DNA of 64,000 bases from Narthecium ossifragum (Eukaryota > Streptophyta > Magnoliopsida > Dioscoreales > Nartheciaceae): assembly GCA_963920575.1 (NCBI GenBank), contig OY986974.1:22365042-22429041 (forward strand), given 5' to 3'. Of the stretch, positions 11,251 to 23,800 are shown piece by piece; position 1 is the first letter of the stretch, and every line of letters starts with the position of its first letter. The notes beneath the pieces are model-generated. The model worked only from the letters and a program-made list of their open reading frames with translations. It was not told the origin of the DNA and made no database searches. Both the position numbers and the translations under genes were made by a program.

Positions 11251-11459
11251 CGATTATGTTGGGTCATGTTCTATTAAGCAAGAACATAGTTATCCGATAA
11301 TCTGAGCATCTCTCTCTCGAAGAACAGGTTCACCTTTATGTTTCTTTTGGTGAATACATGGATCAAGGGGCATGAAGACGGATTTGCAATCCAGGTATTC
11401 AAGTCTCTCTTAGTATATTCTTAGTGAAATGAGATTGACACTTCATGTGTTCTTATTAG

Positions 11460-13140
11460 TTTAATACCTAAAATCACATTGGATGCGCCTAGGTCTTTCA
11501 TGTAATTCTGAAAGTAATGACTGGACTTCTCCAATTAAGACCAAGTCATTTGAAAATACGAAGATGCCATCGATATACAAGAAAAGCATAACGCAACTAT
11601 GTCCTACTTTCTTGTAATTTACACAAGAATCAAAGCCATTCATCACAAAACCATATGCAAAATAGTGGAATCAAATTTTGTATGCCATTTTTTCAGTGTC
11701 TGCTTGAGACAGTAGAGTGACTTGAGTAGCCTGCAAGATTTCTGCTCTTGACCTGAAGCAACAAAGCCTTCATGTTGTCTCATACAGATCTCCTCATTTA
11801 AGTCACCATTGAAAAATGACGTCTTGAAATTCATTTGGTGAATCTCTAGCTTACAAATAGATGCGAGTGAAAGAAGTACTCGGACAGTATCAACATGTGC
11901 AACAGGTGAATATGTGTTAAAACACCTTTCCTTGTCTAAACCCTTGAGCTACAAGTCTTGCCTTTTATTTTCCATTATACCATCGTTCTAAACCTCTTCT
12001 TGAAAATCTGTTTACACCCTAGTGTCTTATTGCTAGCTGGCATATCAGTTAGAATCCAGCCATCCAGGTATTGCTTTTGATAATAGACTCCATCTCACTA
12101 ATTATAGCTTCCTTCCATTAAGGAGCATCAAGAGAGATCATGGCATCTTGGTATATAGACAGTGTGTCCTCTATAGAAAAGACAATGAATTCTTCACCCA
12201 TATACTTTTGAGTTCTAACTCTCTTGCTTCTTCTAGGTTCAAGTACAAATTTAGGTTGACTAGATGGAGAAGAATGTGATACTTGAGATGGAATCCTAGA
12301 CTGGAAAGGAAATGTGGCTCCAAATTATGTAGCATCTCTGCCTTCAATGATTAGTTTTGCTAGCTTTTACACATTTAAGAACTTATCATTAGAACTAGAT
12401 TCACATTTTCTGTCTAGAGCATAGCCAATCAATACAGCGTCAACTGTTTCGGGCCTCATCTTCTTACTTTTGGCTTCCGGAATTCCTACATTGGCCAAAC
12501 ACGCCCACACTCTGAAATAATTGATTCGAGACATTCAATTCTCCAGAGCTCAAATGGTGTCATATATCTGTTCTAGAAGTTATTCTCTCGAGAATGTAAA
12601 AGGCAAAAAGAAGAGCTTCCCCATCACAAGTTCTCTGACACTCCAGAACTTATGAGCATAGCATTGACACATTAAGACATTGTTTTCGCCTTTCTGTTAC
12701 TCCATTGGATTGGGGTGTATATGGTACAGTCACCTCATGAACTATTCCAAGTTCTTCTTAGTACTGTGTAAACTCATTGGAAACATATCTGCCACCTTAA
12801 TCTGACCTCAATCTTTTCATCTTCTAAGCAAATTGGTTTTCAACCTCAACTTCGTAACTCCTGAATCTATTGAAGGTCTTATCTTTAGTTCTAACGAGGT
12901 ATTGCATAGTACAATCCTAAGTGATCATCATCTATAAAGGTGACAAAATAATAATTTCCTGCTCTAGTGGTGCACTGAAAGAATCACATACATTATGATT
13001 GGCTTCAACACAAATGCACACTTAGATTTATGATCAATCTTGGATATGGAATGAGGTTTAGGTTCATCATTCTCCTAATGGTCTTTTGGTTCACATGACT
13101 CATCTTTCATGCCATGTATCACATGATTACACATTCAAGA
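11460..13140 (-). mobile_element. Ty1/copia retrotransposon pol remnant
   Basis: Reading leftwards, integrase survives near 12740-12690 as [13 protein letters not shown], a degraded form of the copia TPQQNGV-ER signature. Reverse transcriptase follows at 11834-11643 (KTSFFNGDLNEEICM, HEGFVASG, LLKSLYCLKQTLKKWH) and 11640-11461 (CVMLFLYIDGIFVFSND, corresponding to the YVDD-type block). Integrase before reverse transcriptase is the copia order. Stops and shifts occur throughout, so it is dead. LTRs were not found on either side, so the limits are approximate. Confidence 0.8.
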
Positions 13141-13434
13141 CAATGGAGAAAGAAGAGGGAGTACCAGGAGAATAGAACCTCAACTTAACCGCGCCATCCG
13201 ATACATAATCCTTTGCAACAAGCACATCTCCAATGGCGCTTGTTATCAACTTATGAAACTTAGAGATGTTCTACCTAATCAAGCGGCAACATCATGTCCA
13301 AACTGATCCTGTGAAACATCCCCCAAGCCTCTCGCAGTTTTACAACTGGGATTACTGGTAAGCCAACTGCGGATTCTGCTCCTGTAGTGATGACAGTAGA
13401 AGAATAGAGAAGCATATAGGAGCGGGCATTCCTC

Positions 13435-13700
13435 CGCCACCAGCCCGGGCGACCCGGCCGAGTAGAACCGGTCGGCCAGCCAGGGGCGGGCGAGCTCGCT
13501 CGTGAAGTTGGTCGCGCCGCTGCAGTCTATGGCGTAGGACACACCTGATGTATATAGAAGCTTAGCTCACAGTGGGTTAAATTGTAACAATGTAGGATGT
13601 TGGGGAGCTTACCATAGGTGGTGTTGTCGGAGTTGGTGATCGGAAAAGAAGAGAGGAGGATGGAGAGGGCGAGGAGGAGGCGGAGGGGGAAGGGGGACAT
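13435..13700 (-). pseudogene. Malectin-like receptor-type gene, 5' fragment only
   Basis: Exon 1 (13700-13613) starts at ATG and codes a signal peptide, MSPFPLRLLLALSILLSS, then ITNSDNTTYG. A 68-nt GT-AG intron follows. Exon 2 begins at 13544 with matching phase and reads SYAIDCSGATNFTSELARP, then WLADRFYSAGSPGLVAE. This is the start of a malectin-like domain as in plant secreted or receptor-like proteins. Similarity stops near 13435, where the sequence changes to unrelated DNA leading into the copia remnant. The rest of the domain, any LRRs and any kinase are missing, so this is a truncated gene. Confidence 0.65.
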
Positions 13701-13989
13701 GACGCCACCGGAGGGGCTCGGTTGGGTTGGTACATGAATGTGAAGTGGACGGTAGTGGGGGAGACGATAGAGGAGGAGGACACGGCGTGATTTGGGTGGG
13801 ACTGCCCCCCTTCAATCCACTGCGACGACGACGAAACCCCAAGCTCAAGCTATGGCCGCTCCCCACCCAGCTCTCCTGGTCCATCCCCTCCATCTCCCCC
13901 TTCTCCCACTCCTTCCGCATGATCTCCCCCCGCCATAAAGGCTGGGCAGCACAGACGGCGTGCTCCCCAAGAAGCTATAAATGGATTTC

Positions 13990-14220
13990 AGTCTAAGTAG
14001 ATTATGTAACCCGGGATTGGCAACCGGGATAACTTTTATCCGAGTTAAGAGGGGGAATATTTCCCTTATCTCACACTTTATCCCCAAACACCCATAAAAA
14101 ATTATCCTCATTCCACCTACTACTCCTCTCTACTTTTTTCTTATCCTAAGTAATCATTATTATTTAATCCAGAATAACTTTTATCTCAGAATAACTTTTA
14201 TCCCCGTACCAAACGAGACC
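13990..14220. mobile_element. MITE-like element
   Basis: The right end, read inward, begins GTTTGGTACGGGGATAAAA. ATAACTTTTATCC recurs at both ends and twice inside at the right. The 230-bp non-coding block is A/T-rich within a GC-rich neighbourhood. No target duplication was confirmed. Confidence 0.4.
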
Positions 14221-14289
14221 TGCTGAAACCCTAGAATACGAGGGTTTATATGTACATCCATCATATGTAACATGTAATTGGTTTTCTAC

Positions 14290-15540
14290 ATCTGAGATAG
14301 TGAAAACCTCCAACGATTTCGTGGACGTAGTCCTACTATAGGGTGAACCATGTAAAAATATTGTATCTGTACGTTCTTCTTCTTCCTCCCTTCTAATCCT
14401 AACAAGAGGTCTCGGCGGGGCGCCTTGGTGTGGACGACGTCATAGGCTTGCGGGACGAAAGAGATGATTTGAAAGGAGAGGAAGGAGGCGGCAAGGCTTT
14501 GGGCTCCAACCGGGCCAGCCTGGTCCAAACCATTAGAAGCCTTCTTTAAACCCAGACCGGGTCGGGCCGGGTTTTTGACCAAGAGGTCATGATCTGGTCC
14601 TGAACCCGGATCAGCCGGGTCCAGCAGAGCCAACACCCGGGACGGACCGGGCTATGACCCTGACGGGCCCGGGGCAGACCTGTACCTGCCCGGGACGTTT
14701 GGGGTTTTTGAACACCCCTGTTGTCGCAGCTGGGAGCAGTATTCAACTCAATTTCCCGCATTGCTGGGTTTTGCATGAGGCCTTGTAATTACGAGGCCAA
14801 CAATACTGGTTCAAGCCAGTCGTGTGTGCCGCCGCCCTCGTGCGGGTAGCCCGGCGGCCAAGCCGCCCCTCTTCTTTTCCTTCTCTCTTCTTCCCTCCTC
14901 CGCTCCGCTCGGCGCCACCGGCCTCGTGTCGAGCCTGCGTGGCAACGCCGCGCCCAACCACCCCACTCGGCTCAAGCGCCACCAGGCCACCGCGTCGCCA
15001 CCTCGTGGAAGACTCGCGGCCTCCCAGCCGCGGCCCCGTCCTCTGCTTCTCCTCCCCTTCCTTCTTCCGCGGCCTCCTTTCCTCTCCTCCCCTAGCCCGG
15101 TGGCTCGGCCTTGCATCTCCCTCACTTGCGGAAGCACAGTGGCTCCACCGCTTGCTTGTGGCTTCCCGCCACCGCCAGCCCGACCGCCCGCTCGACGGCC
15201 ATCGCCTCCCGGCCGCCCTCCCTTCTCTCCCAACTTCCTTCCTCTTTCCCTACTCTCCCTCCAGCAGGACTCTCCCTTTTCCACTCCTAATCCAACTCCG
15301 ATCCTCCACCTCCTCTTTCCTCCTTCCCTTCCTCCACCTCCACCCGGATTGTCTTTCCTCCTTCCCTTCTCCCACCTCAATCGGAAATCCTCCTCCTCCT
15401 CCACTCCTCTCCCTCCTCTCTTCCTCACCCCACGCGGGCCCTCCTTGCCGCCGCAATCATTCCCCCGCGTCGGGTCACCGCCGCCGCCGACCCCTGCGTC
15501 GGTCTCCCAGCCGCCACTACTATTAGGAATTTGATGGTAA
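14290..15540. other. GC-rich low-complexity stretch, probably repeat-derived
   Basis: About 14500-14700 is dense in CCGGG and GGGCC phrases. About 14820-15520 is C/T-rich on plus with several overlapping long open frames in many phases, typical of skewed GC-rich DNA rather than of coding. No domain, Met context or splice structure was recognised. Confidence 0.5.
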
Positions 15541-15599
15541 GGGAACCAAGATGGGAAAGCAATATAAAAAAAAGCAATATACAAAGAAGAAGAAGAAGA

Positions 15600-15860
15600 A
15601 GACGTCGGATTTTAACGTAAAAACCTTCCGGCAAATTACCGCAAAGGAAAAACCACGGGAAGAAGGGCTTCACTATGTGAGGAGATTTACAGACTCAATC
15701 TATCTAACTCTCACATATAAATCTCTCTTCCCTCCCAGTACGTTCTCACGTACTTACAGATCTCTCTGCCTCTCTGCTTTCTCTCAAGCCTTGCGGAACT
15801 ACACCCACCATAGAACCCTAACTCGTAACCTACCCTTATATAGCAGTTTAATCTATGCAA
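15600..15860 (+). mobile_element. LTR-like segment (related to 30945-31190)
   Basis: AGGAAAAACCACGGGA, AGGGCTTCAC, TGTGAGGAGATTTACAGA and a following CTCTCT-rich stretch with CTCTTCCCTC are shared, in the same order and strand, with the segment at 30945-31190. Such text is typical of copia-type LTRs in plants. Ends were not found here. Confidence 0.5.
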
Positions 15861-16099
15861 GAGTTTATAACTGTTGGATCAACCACCTTTATAACTAGCC
15901 AGCCGTCCGATCTAGAAAGAAAGGTTGTGCATGAATCTCTTCTCTCCGGAAGCACACTAACAACCAAGGAGTATTTAATGCTTAACCCAACTTTCAATCA
16001 ATGCAAGTGGGACCCGGTTTCCATTAATGCACAATGTGCATTAATTGCTCCATGCAACTGAAGCATTCGACCCCATCAATCCTCCATGAGAGAATTGGG

Positions 16100-16390
16100 T
16101 CCCTCGAGCCTCGACGCTCGATGCTCGACGCCTTCGACGCTCGATGCTCGACGTCTTCGACGCTCGATGCTCGACGCCTTCGACGCTCGATGCTCCACCC
16201 CTCGACGCTCAATGCTCGATGCCTTCGACGCTCGACCGCTCGACGCTTCGACGCTCGACCGCTCGACGCTTCGACGCTTCAAGGCCTCGACTTTCGACGC
16301 CTCCGAGCTTGACCCATCGACGCCTCTGCCATTGATGCCTCTCGAGATCGACCCGTCGACGCCTCTGTTGTCGACGCCTCATGGGGAGGG
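16100..16390. repeat. TCGA-rich minisatellite, 23-bp unit decaying to shorter units
   Basis: The first part is four near-identical 23-bp units (CGACGCTCGATGCTCGACGCCTT). Later copies shrink to CGACGCTCGACCGCT and CGACGCCT phrases. The TCGA count is very high. As 23 is not a multiple of three, the open frames that run through it on both strands are by-products. Confidence 0.9.
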
Positions 16391-16639
16391 ATTTCCCAAC
16401 AGCTACCACCCACACCGCCGCCGCTACCCCCTATTGTGTCGGCCTCCCTCTCACCTCCTCCTCCGCATCTCCGAGCCATCACCCGACACCCCGGCCCTTC
16501 GCCCCGCACGTGCCCCACACCGTGCCGCGATCCGCGTCGTGCCACGCTCGTCGCGCCATCCCGTGCCACGACTGGACCACACCCGCGCCGACCTCCGACT
16601 TCCCAGAGTCAAGTTGCGCCAGGAGGACTAGGCTTGCGC

Positions 16640-17816
16640 CAAGGAATCTCCGCCATCATAGGTAAGGAGACCCCTCAACCGGCGTTCCGTCCACAACGAC
16701 CCGCTCCGCAAGCTTAGACAGCTTACGAGCAAAAAAACTCGTAACAATGGTGAAGAAAAGATATGGGAGGGTATCCGTATTAAGGTTGATGCCTCCTATG
16801 AAGCTGTAAATAATATAGATGGGTTAGGCGTGGTCTATATAGATGAGGGTGATGTAATCTTATGATCCAGGACAGATTCAATGGAGGTGTAAATAATATT
16901 GCAGGATGTGGCTAGAAAGTGACTCCAAGTTTGCTGCGTGCATGGGAAATGGCAGAATGCCATGGAGCGGGGCTGCGGGAGGTCCTTGGGGTGCTCCATC
17001 AGATCAGGTGGATTGCAGGTAATCTGAAAAATCTGAGAATTTAGTATGCATGCTACGAGAGATCTACGCGAAAACGCGGGATTTGTTTCGTTCTCTTCTT
17101 TCTATGGTATTTATGAGAGGAATAAAGATCCGTGCACAATGACAGATTACATGTGTAATACATGCCACCTATCGGTAGGTAGGTTTCTTTTTCTTTCTTT
17201 CAGTTTGTACGTAGCCTGGTTTAGAAGCCCTTTTCAGGGTTAACTCATCAGAGAAACACGGTAAATAAAGGTCTGCTACCTGATGCACCATCTAACAATG
17301 GCACAAATCCTTCTATTTATAAGCTGGTGTTGGTAAAGCAGAGAAAATAAGAAAACCTGGTGACGACTAACAAACATATTGGATTAAATACTCCAATGAT
17401 AGAAGTCTTTCTCTGCTATTATTACAAGCTAGCAATGGTTCACATGAACTGCTTTATCTTGAATAGAATTGGAGAGCTCTTACTTCATACACACCAATAA
17501 TCCTGCTCAGCTTGTTCCATGCTAGCTCATGTTTTCAAGCATATTAATATGAGGTGAACACCCACAGATGTATGAACTCGATGCATTATTGCTCTTACAA
17601 TTGGAACACTTGACTGATCAAGCATAATAATCCAACATGCTTTATTTTAGCAAGCTTATTGATCTTTCTAGAAACAGATATGTATGTTAGTAAAGCAACG
17701 CATCGGATTGCCTAAACATGATGAATGCAAGCCTAAAGCAGACAGCATTCGAGTATATTCATTTGAACTATAACTTTCTGGGCAACTTCCTGGTGTGCAA
17801 AACAACCAATCCAATA
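16640..17816. other. Intergenic; 3' flank of the acyl-activating enzyme gene
   Basis: No coding exon was recognised. The first part is GC-rich and the rest A/T-rich. Confidence 0.5.
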
Positions 17817-20800
17817 TTATAGCTTGCTAGGAGGTAATAACTCATGCTTCAGCTGATCCCTCAGGACTCTTCTGAGTAACTTGTTTGAAGCATTCCGCGG
17901 AAACTCAGGAACAATTCTGACAAAGCTCACCTGTCCACCACAATGGGAAGAAGGATTCAGATTAATGAAAAAAGTGTTTTAAAAGGAATAATATTATGAC
18001 CATATGCTGAAGAGCAACGTAGAGGATATACATAATCGCATTATACCTTAAAGAGAGGATTCAGATTCTTTTGAATTGCTTGTTGAAATATTGTTTTAAG
18101 ACGATTAGGATCATGGTTTGTTGCTTGATCTTTGAGTACAGCAAATACAACCAACTGTTCTGAACTTCCAGTAAATGCCCTAGTGCTGACAGCCGCTGTC
18201 TCCAACAGATTTTCATCTGCTCTATTGCAGACACGTTCTATCTCCACTGCACTTGTCTGCGGGTGCAGATATGCACACAACACCAGGTTCCAGTTAGATG
18301 CATCGCCTCAGAACAGAAGAAGTTAACAAAATTGTAAATGCTTTTATCACCTTGATGCCCCCAAGATTCATGGTATCATCTGCCCTGCCCTGCACAGTGT
18401 AATAACCACCAACTGTCCTCTTAATGATATCGCCATGTCTTCTGAGATTCTGAAGAAGCACTTTAATAAGTTATGCAACATACTGGTCATCAAAATAATA
18501 ACATTCACAAAGATGCATGACTAATTGATGATTGAAGATGTATTGGAATCACTACCGGTATGAAGGTACAAGTATCTGTCGATTCTGCAAGCAAGCAATA
18601 AAATATGGCATTATGTGGCAAAATGATTAAGACAGGTCCAATATAAGAAGTCACTGCATATAATTTCAAGCAAAATCTATATTGGAGCTGCATTACCAAG
18701 TGTATGATAGAATGAAGAAATGGTCGAATAACTAAGTGGCATAAAAGCATAATGCAATGATTTTAAAGTGTTGAACAAAGCATCAGTCTCAATTGTCCTA
18801 GGAATCAAAGCAAAACAGCTCCTTGAATTATTGCAAGAAAGATTATCACAACAATACTTGGATCACGCATGAATAACATCAAGTTCAAAAACTTTTAAAT
18901 AACTCCAATTAGATTCCACGAAGCATTTAAGGACAAAACATCTGATATCTTAAAGAAAACTTTGAATTCAGTAGATAAGTGAAATATTGAAACACACAGG
19001 TTGTCATTGAGAACAATTGTCCCTGCATATTAGAGGCACAATAAAATAACCAAAGATAAAAGAAAGAATGCAATAGTCACTATAGAGCATCTATTATCTG
19101 GATAAGAAGTTCTGATATGCAGTAGAAAAAAGCATCGTGATGTAAATAAGAGTGAGATGGATATGGTGCAATTCTATGCAAACTTATGGGAGAAAAATGT
19201 AGAGATGATAAAAGTATATAGCAACTCAACGACACAAAGTGATGGCAAGAGTTTACCATTTCAAGTGTTATGTGCTCGAAATATATATCACATTTTATTC
19301 CAAAATTCATGCATGTCATATCATACCAAGGTATTCTGCAAAGTGAGAAACAAGGGTTACTGTGCTGGTGGGCAATACTTGTGCCGACACTTGGCACGAA
19401 CTTCGTACTTGCGGCACGAAGCTCTTCTAAGCTTATATGTCTCGGGACAAGGCTTGTGCAATACATTATATTGTATCGGTAATTTACCAGTACCATACAT
19501 ATCGGTATGTGTCGGTATGTGCCAACTGATATGGCAATCTATGGTGAGCCGATACAAATCATGGAGCCATGTTTGGCATGCCAACACAGTACTACGCGGC
19601 ATGGATTTCCATACCGGCCGATATTTACCGTACCGGTAGCTAACCGGGACGGTTTTCTCCCCCAGATCGGATTAGAGGGAGACCGGATGTGTATCGGCCG
19701 ATACATATCCAAACCGGCCGGTACAGGCCGGTTTGGATGAATATCGACCGGTACAAACCGGCTTGATACAGAAAAGGGAAGGGAAAAGGGATGTTGTCGG
19801 TGGGGATGCTATCGGTGCCCTTGGTGGCGGCCAACCGGTGGGCCAGTGGCACCAACTTTGCCACCAACACCACCACTTTTGGCCTCTTGCCCGATACCTT
19901 CTTTCACCGGTCGGAAACATGGTGGTGCCGAGGGTGGTGCCGGTCACCTCAATAATTGAGGCTCGATTATAAGAGGGAGGAGAGGTGAAGGAGAGAAGGA
20001 AGAAGAGATCTCCTCCACCGGGCCTAAGGAAGAATGGAGACGAGAGGAGAGGAGAGAGGATGAAGTGAGGAAGATCGAGACTTACCTGGAGGTCCTGGAC
20101 CGCTGCCATCTCCACCGATCTACTCCACCGCGATCTCCTCCATCGCTGCCATCTCCTCCACCATGATCTCCTCTCCACCATGCCTCCACCGCTGCTATCT
20201 CCTCCACTCCGATCTCCTCCTCTCCACCGGTCCTCCACCGCTGCGATCTCCTCCTCTCCACCGCAATCTCCTTTCCACCACGGCATCAAGACGTCCTGGA
20301 CCACCCCGGCGTCGATGGAGGAAGAGCCCCAGCGTCGGCGTCAAGCGAGGAAGGAAGAGCCCCGGGTTGGCGTCGAGTGAGAAAGAGGCCCGGGCCGGCG
20401 TTGAGCGAGGAAGAGGGTTTTGGACTTAAACCTATTTACCACCAACTTATATAAAGGCAAGCAAGTTTGTTAATTTATTTATATTTTAATGATTCAGTTA
20501 TTAGTGTAAGGTAAGTTAGAATAACTAAATTAATGATTCAATTATTACCACCGACTGCCAGCATCACACTAAGTTAGCACAAATGGATTAAAATAATTTT
20601 TCATAACTTTTATGTTAAATATCCTATAATTTGAATAAAATAGGTTTGAAGCCACGTGAAGAGGATATTGGGTGGCAGTTCATGAACCTCATAAGAGAGT
20701 TTGCAAAACTATTATAAATTAAAAAAAAAATCTAAAAAAATTGGAGATGGCGCCGAAGCAGGGAGTGGATGACGTCGCTTATCAGAGAGTTTGATGCCTA

Positions 20801-23800
20801 TTATTCTCCCTATATGACTTTCCCTCGATATATGCAGCACTTAATTCCACTAGAAACATTTACCTTAGACCACCAAATGACGAATTATGATTAGTCTGAG
20901 AGAGAGCTTAGTGTGTGCTTATATGAGAGATGTATTGAGCTATTACTTATTTTTCATGTATTGTATTATACTACTTTGGTATGTTGTCAATCTGCTTTCA
21001 TATAAGAAATGATATTTGGCCAACTAGAGATGGTGAATACAAGTGAATATCAACTTTAATTGTTAATTACATTAGTTAGCTTCAATGTATTTCAAATCAA
21101 ATAAGAAACGAGCGAAAAACACCCTAGAAGAGGCCAAGCCAGCCCTTCATGGTTTGGATGCATACCAGTACGGTACGCACCGTACGGGCGGTACGTACCG
21201 TACCGGCGGGTGGCCGGAACGGTGCGTACCACCGGGAAGACAATCCATGCTACGTGGTGCGCTCATGTACAAGATAAGGAGGATACAATCTTTTGTTTAT
21301 TTGTTTGAATTTATAGCTTCCATAAGCCTACATATTAAACAAGCATATGACAAATCTGCTTAGGTCCCAGGCTTGTAAAAAGGAGAACCAAAGACCTACT
21401 ATGTATTAGGATACTTACACCCACAACCATGCATCAATAAATTTAGATGACCCTAAGCTGAGGACCGTAGCTCAATGAAAAACATGAAAAAGGAGGTATC
21501 ATCTAGCCAACTTCAACTTAGTACAAGTCTTCCTAAAATTTGATATCTCATGGAACTTAAACTCTTAAATACCAATCTAGCAATGTGACATGTGTTAAAG
21601 CCATCGATAAGAATAATGCTACTGCAAATTACCTCCAGGTTGTTAAGATTCCCCAACCTGACTCACAAATGCACATCCCTTAATTAGAAGGGTGGGACCT
21701 ACTATTAACCTTAAAATGCCTAAAGTCCCTGCAATACTATGAATGCCATATAGAGCTAGTACTTTCAAGGGACTGACTAAAGGATATATGCAATGTGAAG
21801 ATTTTTTAGCTACTTGGCATGATTATAAAAATCTTTTCATCTCATGATTTGTTTATGATGCAACAATTTGGAGATGTTTTGCAGTATTTGAAGCTCATGC
21901 AAACTATGAAACATAAATAACAGAGAACAAATACAAGATAATCACTTTTCAGATTAAGACTCCAAAAATAGAGAGAAAAAGAAGATGGGAAATCCAGGTA
22001 ACCAATCATAATCAGTCAAGAATGGGATGGGATTAGAAGAAAATAGGATTGAAAGACAACACATACAAGTATCCTCATGGTTCCAACCCCCATAAAATTA
22101 GAACATTTTCTCAAAACTTCAATGCTTAAATAATCAAATACGTTTTAACTTTCACAGCTCCTTTCCTTATCTTTTATGTAGCAATTAGCCTCAAAACAGA
22201 TGGTATTACTGAAATACATGTGAACCAACAATCCATCACAAGACAAAAAAGATCTGAATATTGTGTAAAGCCTTCTATCTTTTGTGAAACCTTGTAGTTA
22301 TCCTACACAACTTTTAGGGAAAAAAAATTTAGTCAGTGATGGTGGGGGGATGTGGGGACTGACGTGGATTTGCCCTTCATCCACTCTCACCGAAGTTTTT
22401 AAAACCAATCTGGACAGATAAGCAGTTGTCAGTTTATCTCTATGTATCATGGGTCCTAGGTTTTCTTTGATTTGTTTGGGCCAATCTGATTTGAAGGTAA
22501 ATCAGATTGGTCCACTCAAATTGCCAAGTGACTCAGCTTAGTCTTCAGACTACACTCATCCCAATTAGAATCTTCTGGTTCTTATTAACCACGTTGGATG
22601 CTGCTTCAATTTCATAGCTTACAGGACAATATAAATAAGACATAAGCATAAGTTTTCGCACAGGTTGCATGGAGTCCAACTCAGTGGTGCATCCACATGG
22701 GCATTTGGGTCTTAGTCCAATAAGTAGTCTAAGTGATTAGGATGGACCAAGACTCTAACCGTATAAAGTAGGCTTTGTCCTACACCTCTATAAATAGAGT
22801 CAAACCCTAACAACATGAAGTCTCTCCCTAACAACATGAGGTCTCTTAATGACGGCCGTCTCTCCTGTTCTCTCCTAGGTTTACCATCTCGAACCCTAGG
22901 GTTACCATCTCGAACCCAAGGGTTTGGAGTGTGTGTGAGAGGGGAAGCTCTAGTTGTTTCCTCCTACGCTGTGGATAGGAGAATGAGGCACGACGACAAG
23001 GAGCACACAGATCTTCATTAGAGTTCGTAAGGCAAGTGAGATCCGTAAATCTTCTGCACCAGGTATTCCGAATACCAAATCCTAGTGCTAGATTCTCTGA
23101 CAGCACATAAAGATGGAAGGGAAAAAATGAAAAAAAGAAGAACTCTTCATGCTTCTTTAAGCAAAACAAGTATTCTGCAGTAAATTACAAGAATCTGAAG
23201 ACAAAGAGTGCACTATAGATATGAATCTTTCCTTTGATTATGCAATACAAGCTACAAAATCAAAATCAATAGAAAAAAGATTACACAATCAAAATCAATC
23301 CAAGGAGACAAATATTGATACAAGATTCCTTTATCTACGTAGATAAGAAAATTTTCAATTTCAATTAACAAGTACAATCTTCTTTTCATTGTACATAGCC
23401 TGAAGTCTACAATCTACCTGAAATAACCAAATCACAAATAGATGGGACATATCATTAATATGCTTAGTTTAAACATCTAAAGCACTAAAAAGTACAAACA
23501 AAAGAAAAAAAAAATTAAGTCTCTTGTAAAAGAATAAGATAATCAACAACTTAAGTAACGAAATTTACCATTCCTTTAAAACTTGGCATCCCATCAAAGT
23601 AGACCTTCCTGTGATCAGCATTAAGCAACCTATCACTTGCACCCATGTATATAGGAAATAGCCCAACTTCTCCAACACAAGGTTCATCATCTGGCTGTCA
23701 TGCAATATGGACATTATTCGGTAGTCATAAAATGACTCCTAGCTCATATAGAACAGATTCTATCAGACATTTTTGCCAAGTGATTCTTACATAAGGAACT

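Noticed and set aside
14811..15584. Long overlapping frames of 234-257 codons on both strands
   Set aside because: GC- and C/T-skewed DNA with open frames in several phases, no domain and only low-complexity Pro/Ser/Arg/Gly translation.
16086..16631. 181-codon plus frame over the TCGA minisatellite
   Set aside because: The unit is 23 bp, so the translation just cycles phases of the repeat; no homology recognised.
19672..20304. 210-codon Gly/Arg-rich minus frame in intron 11
   Set aside because: Arises from CTCCACC repeats; no domain, no splice support.
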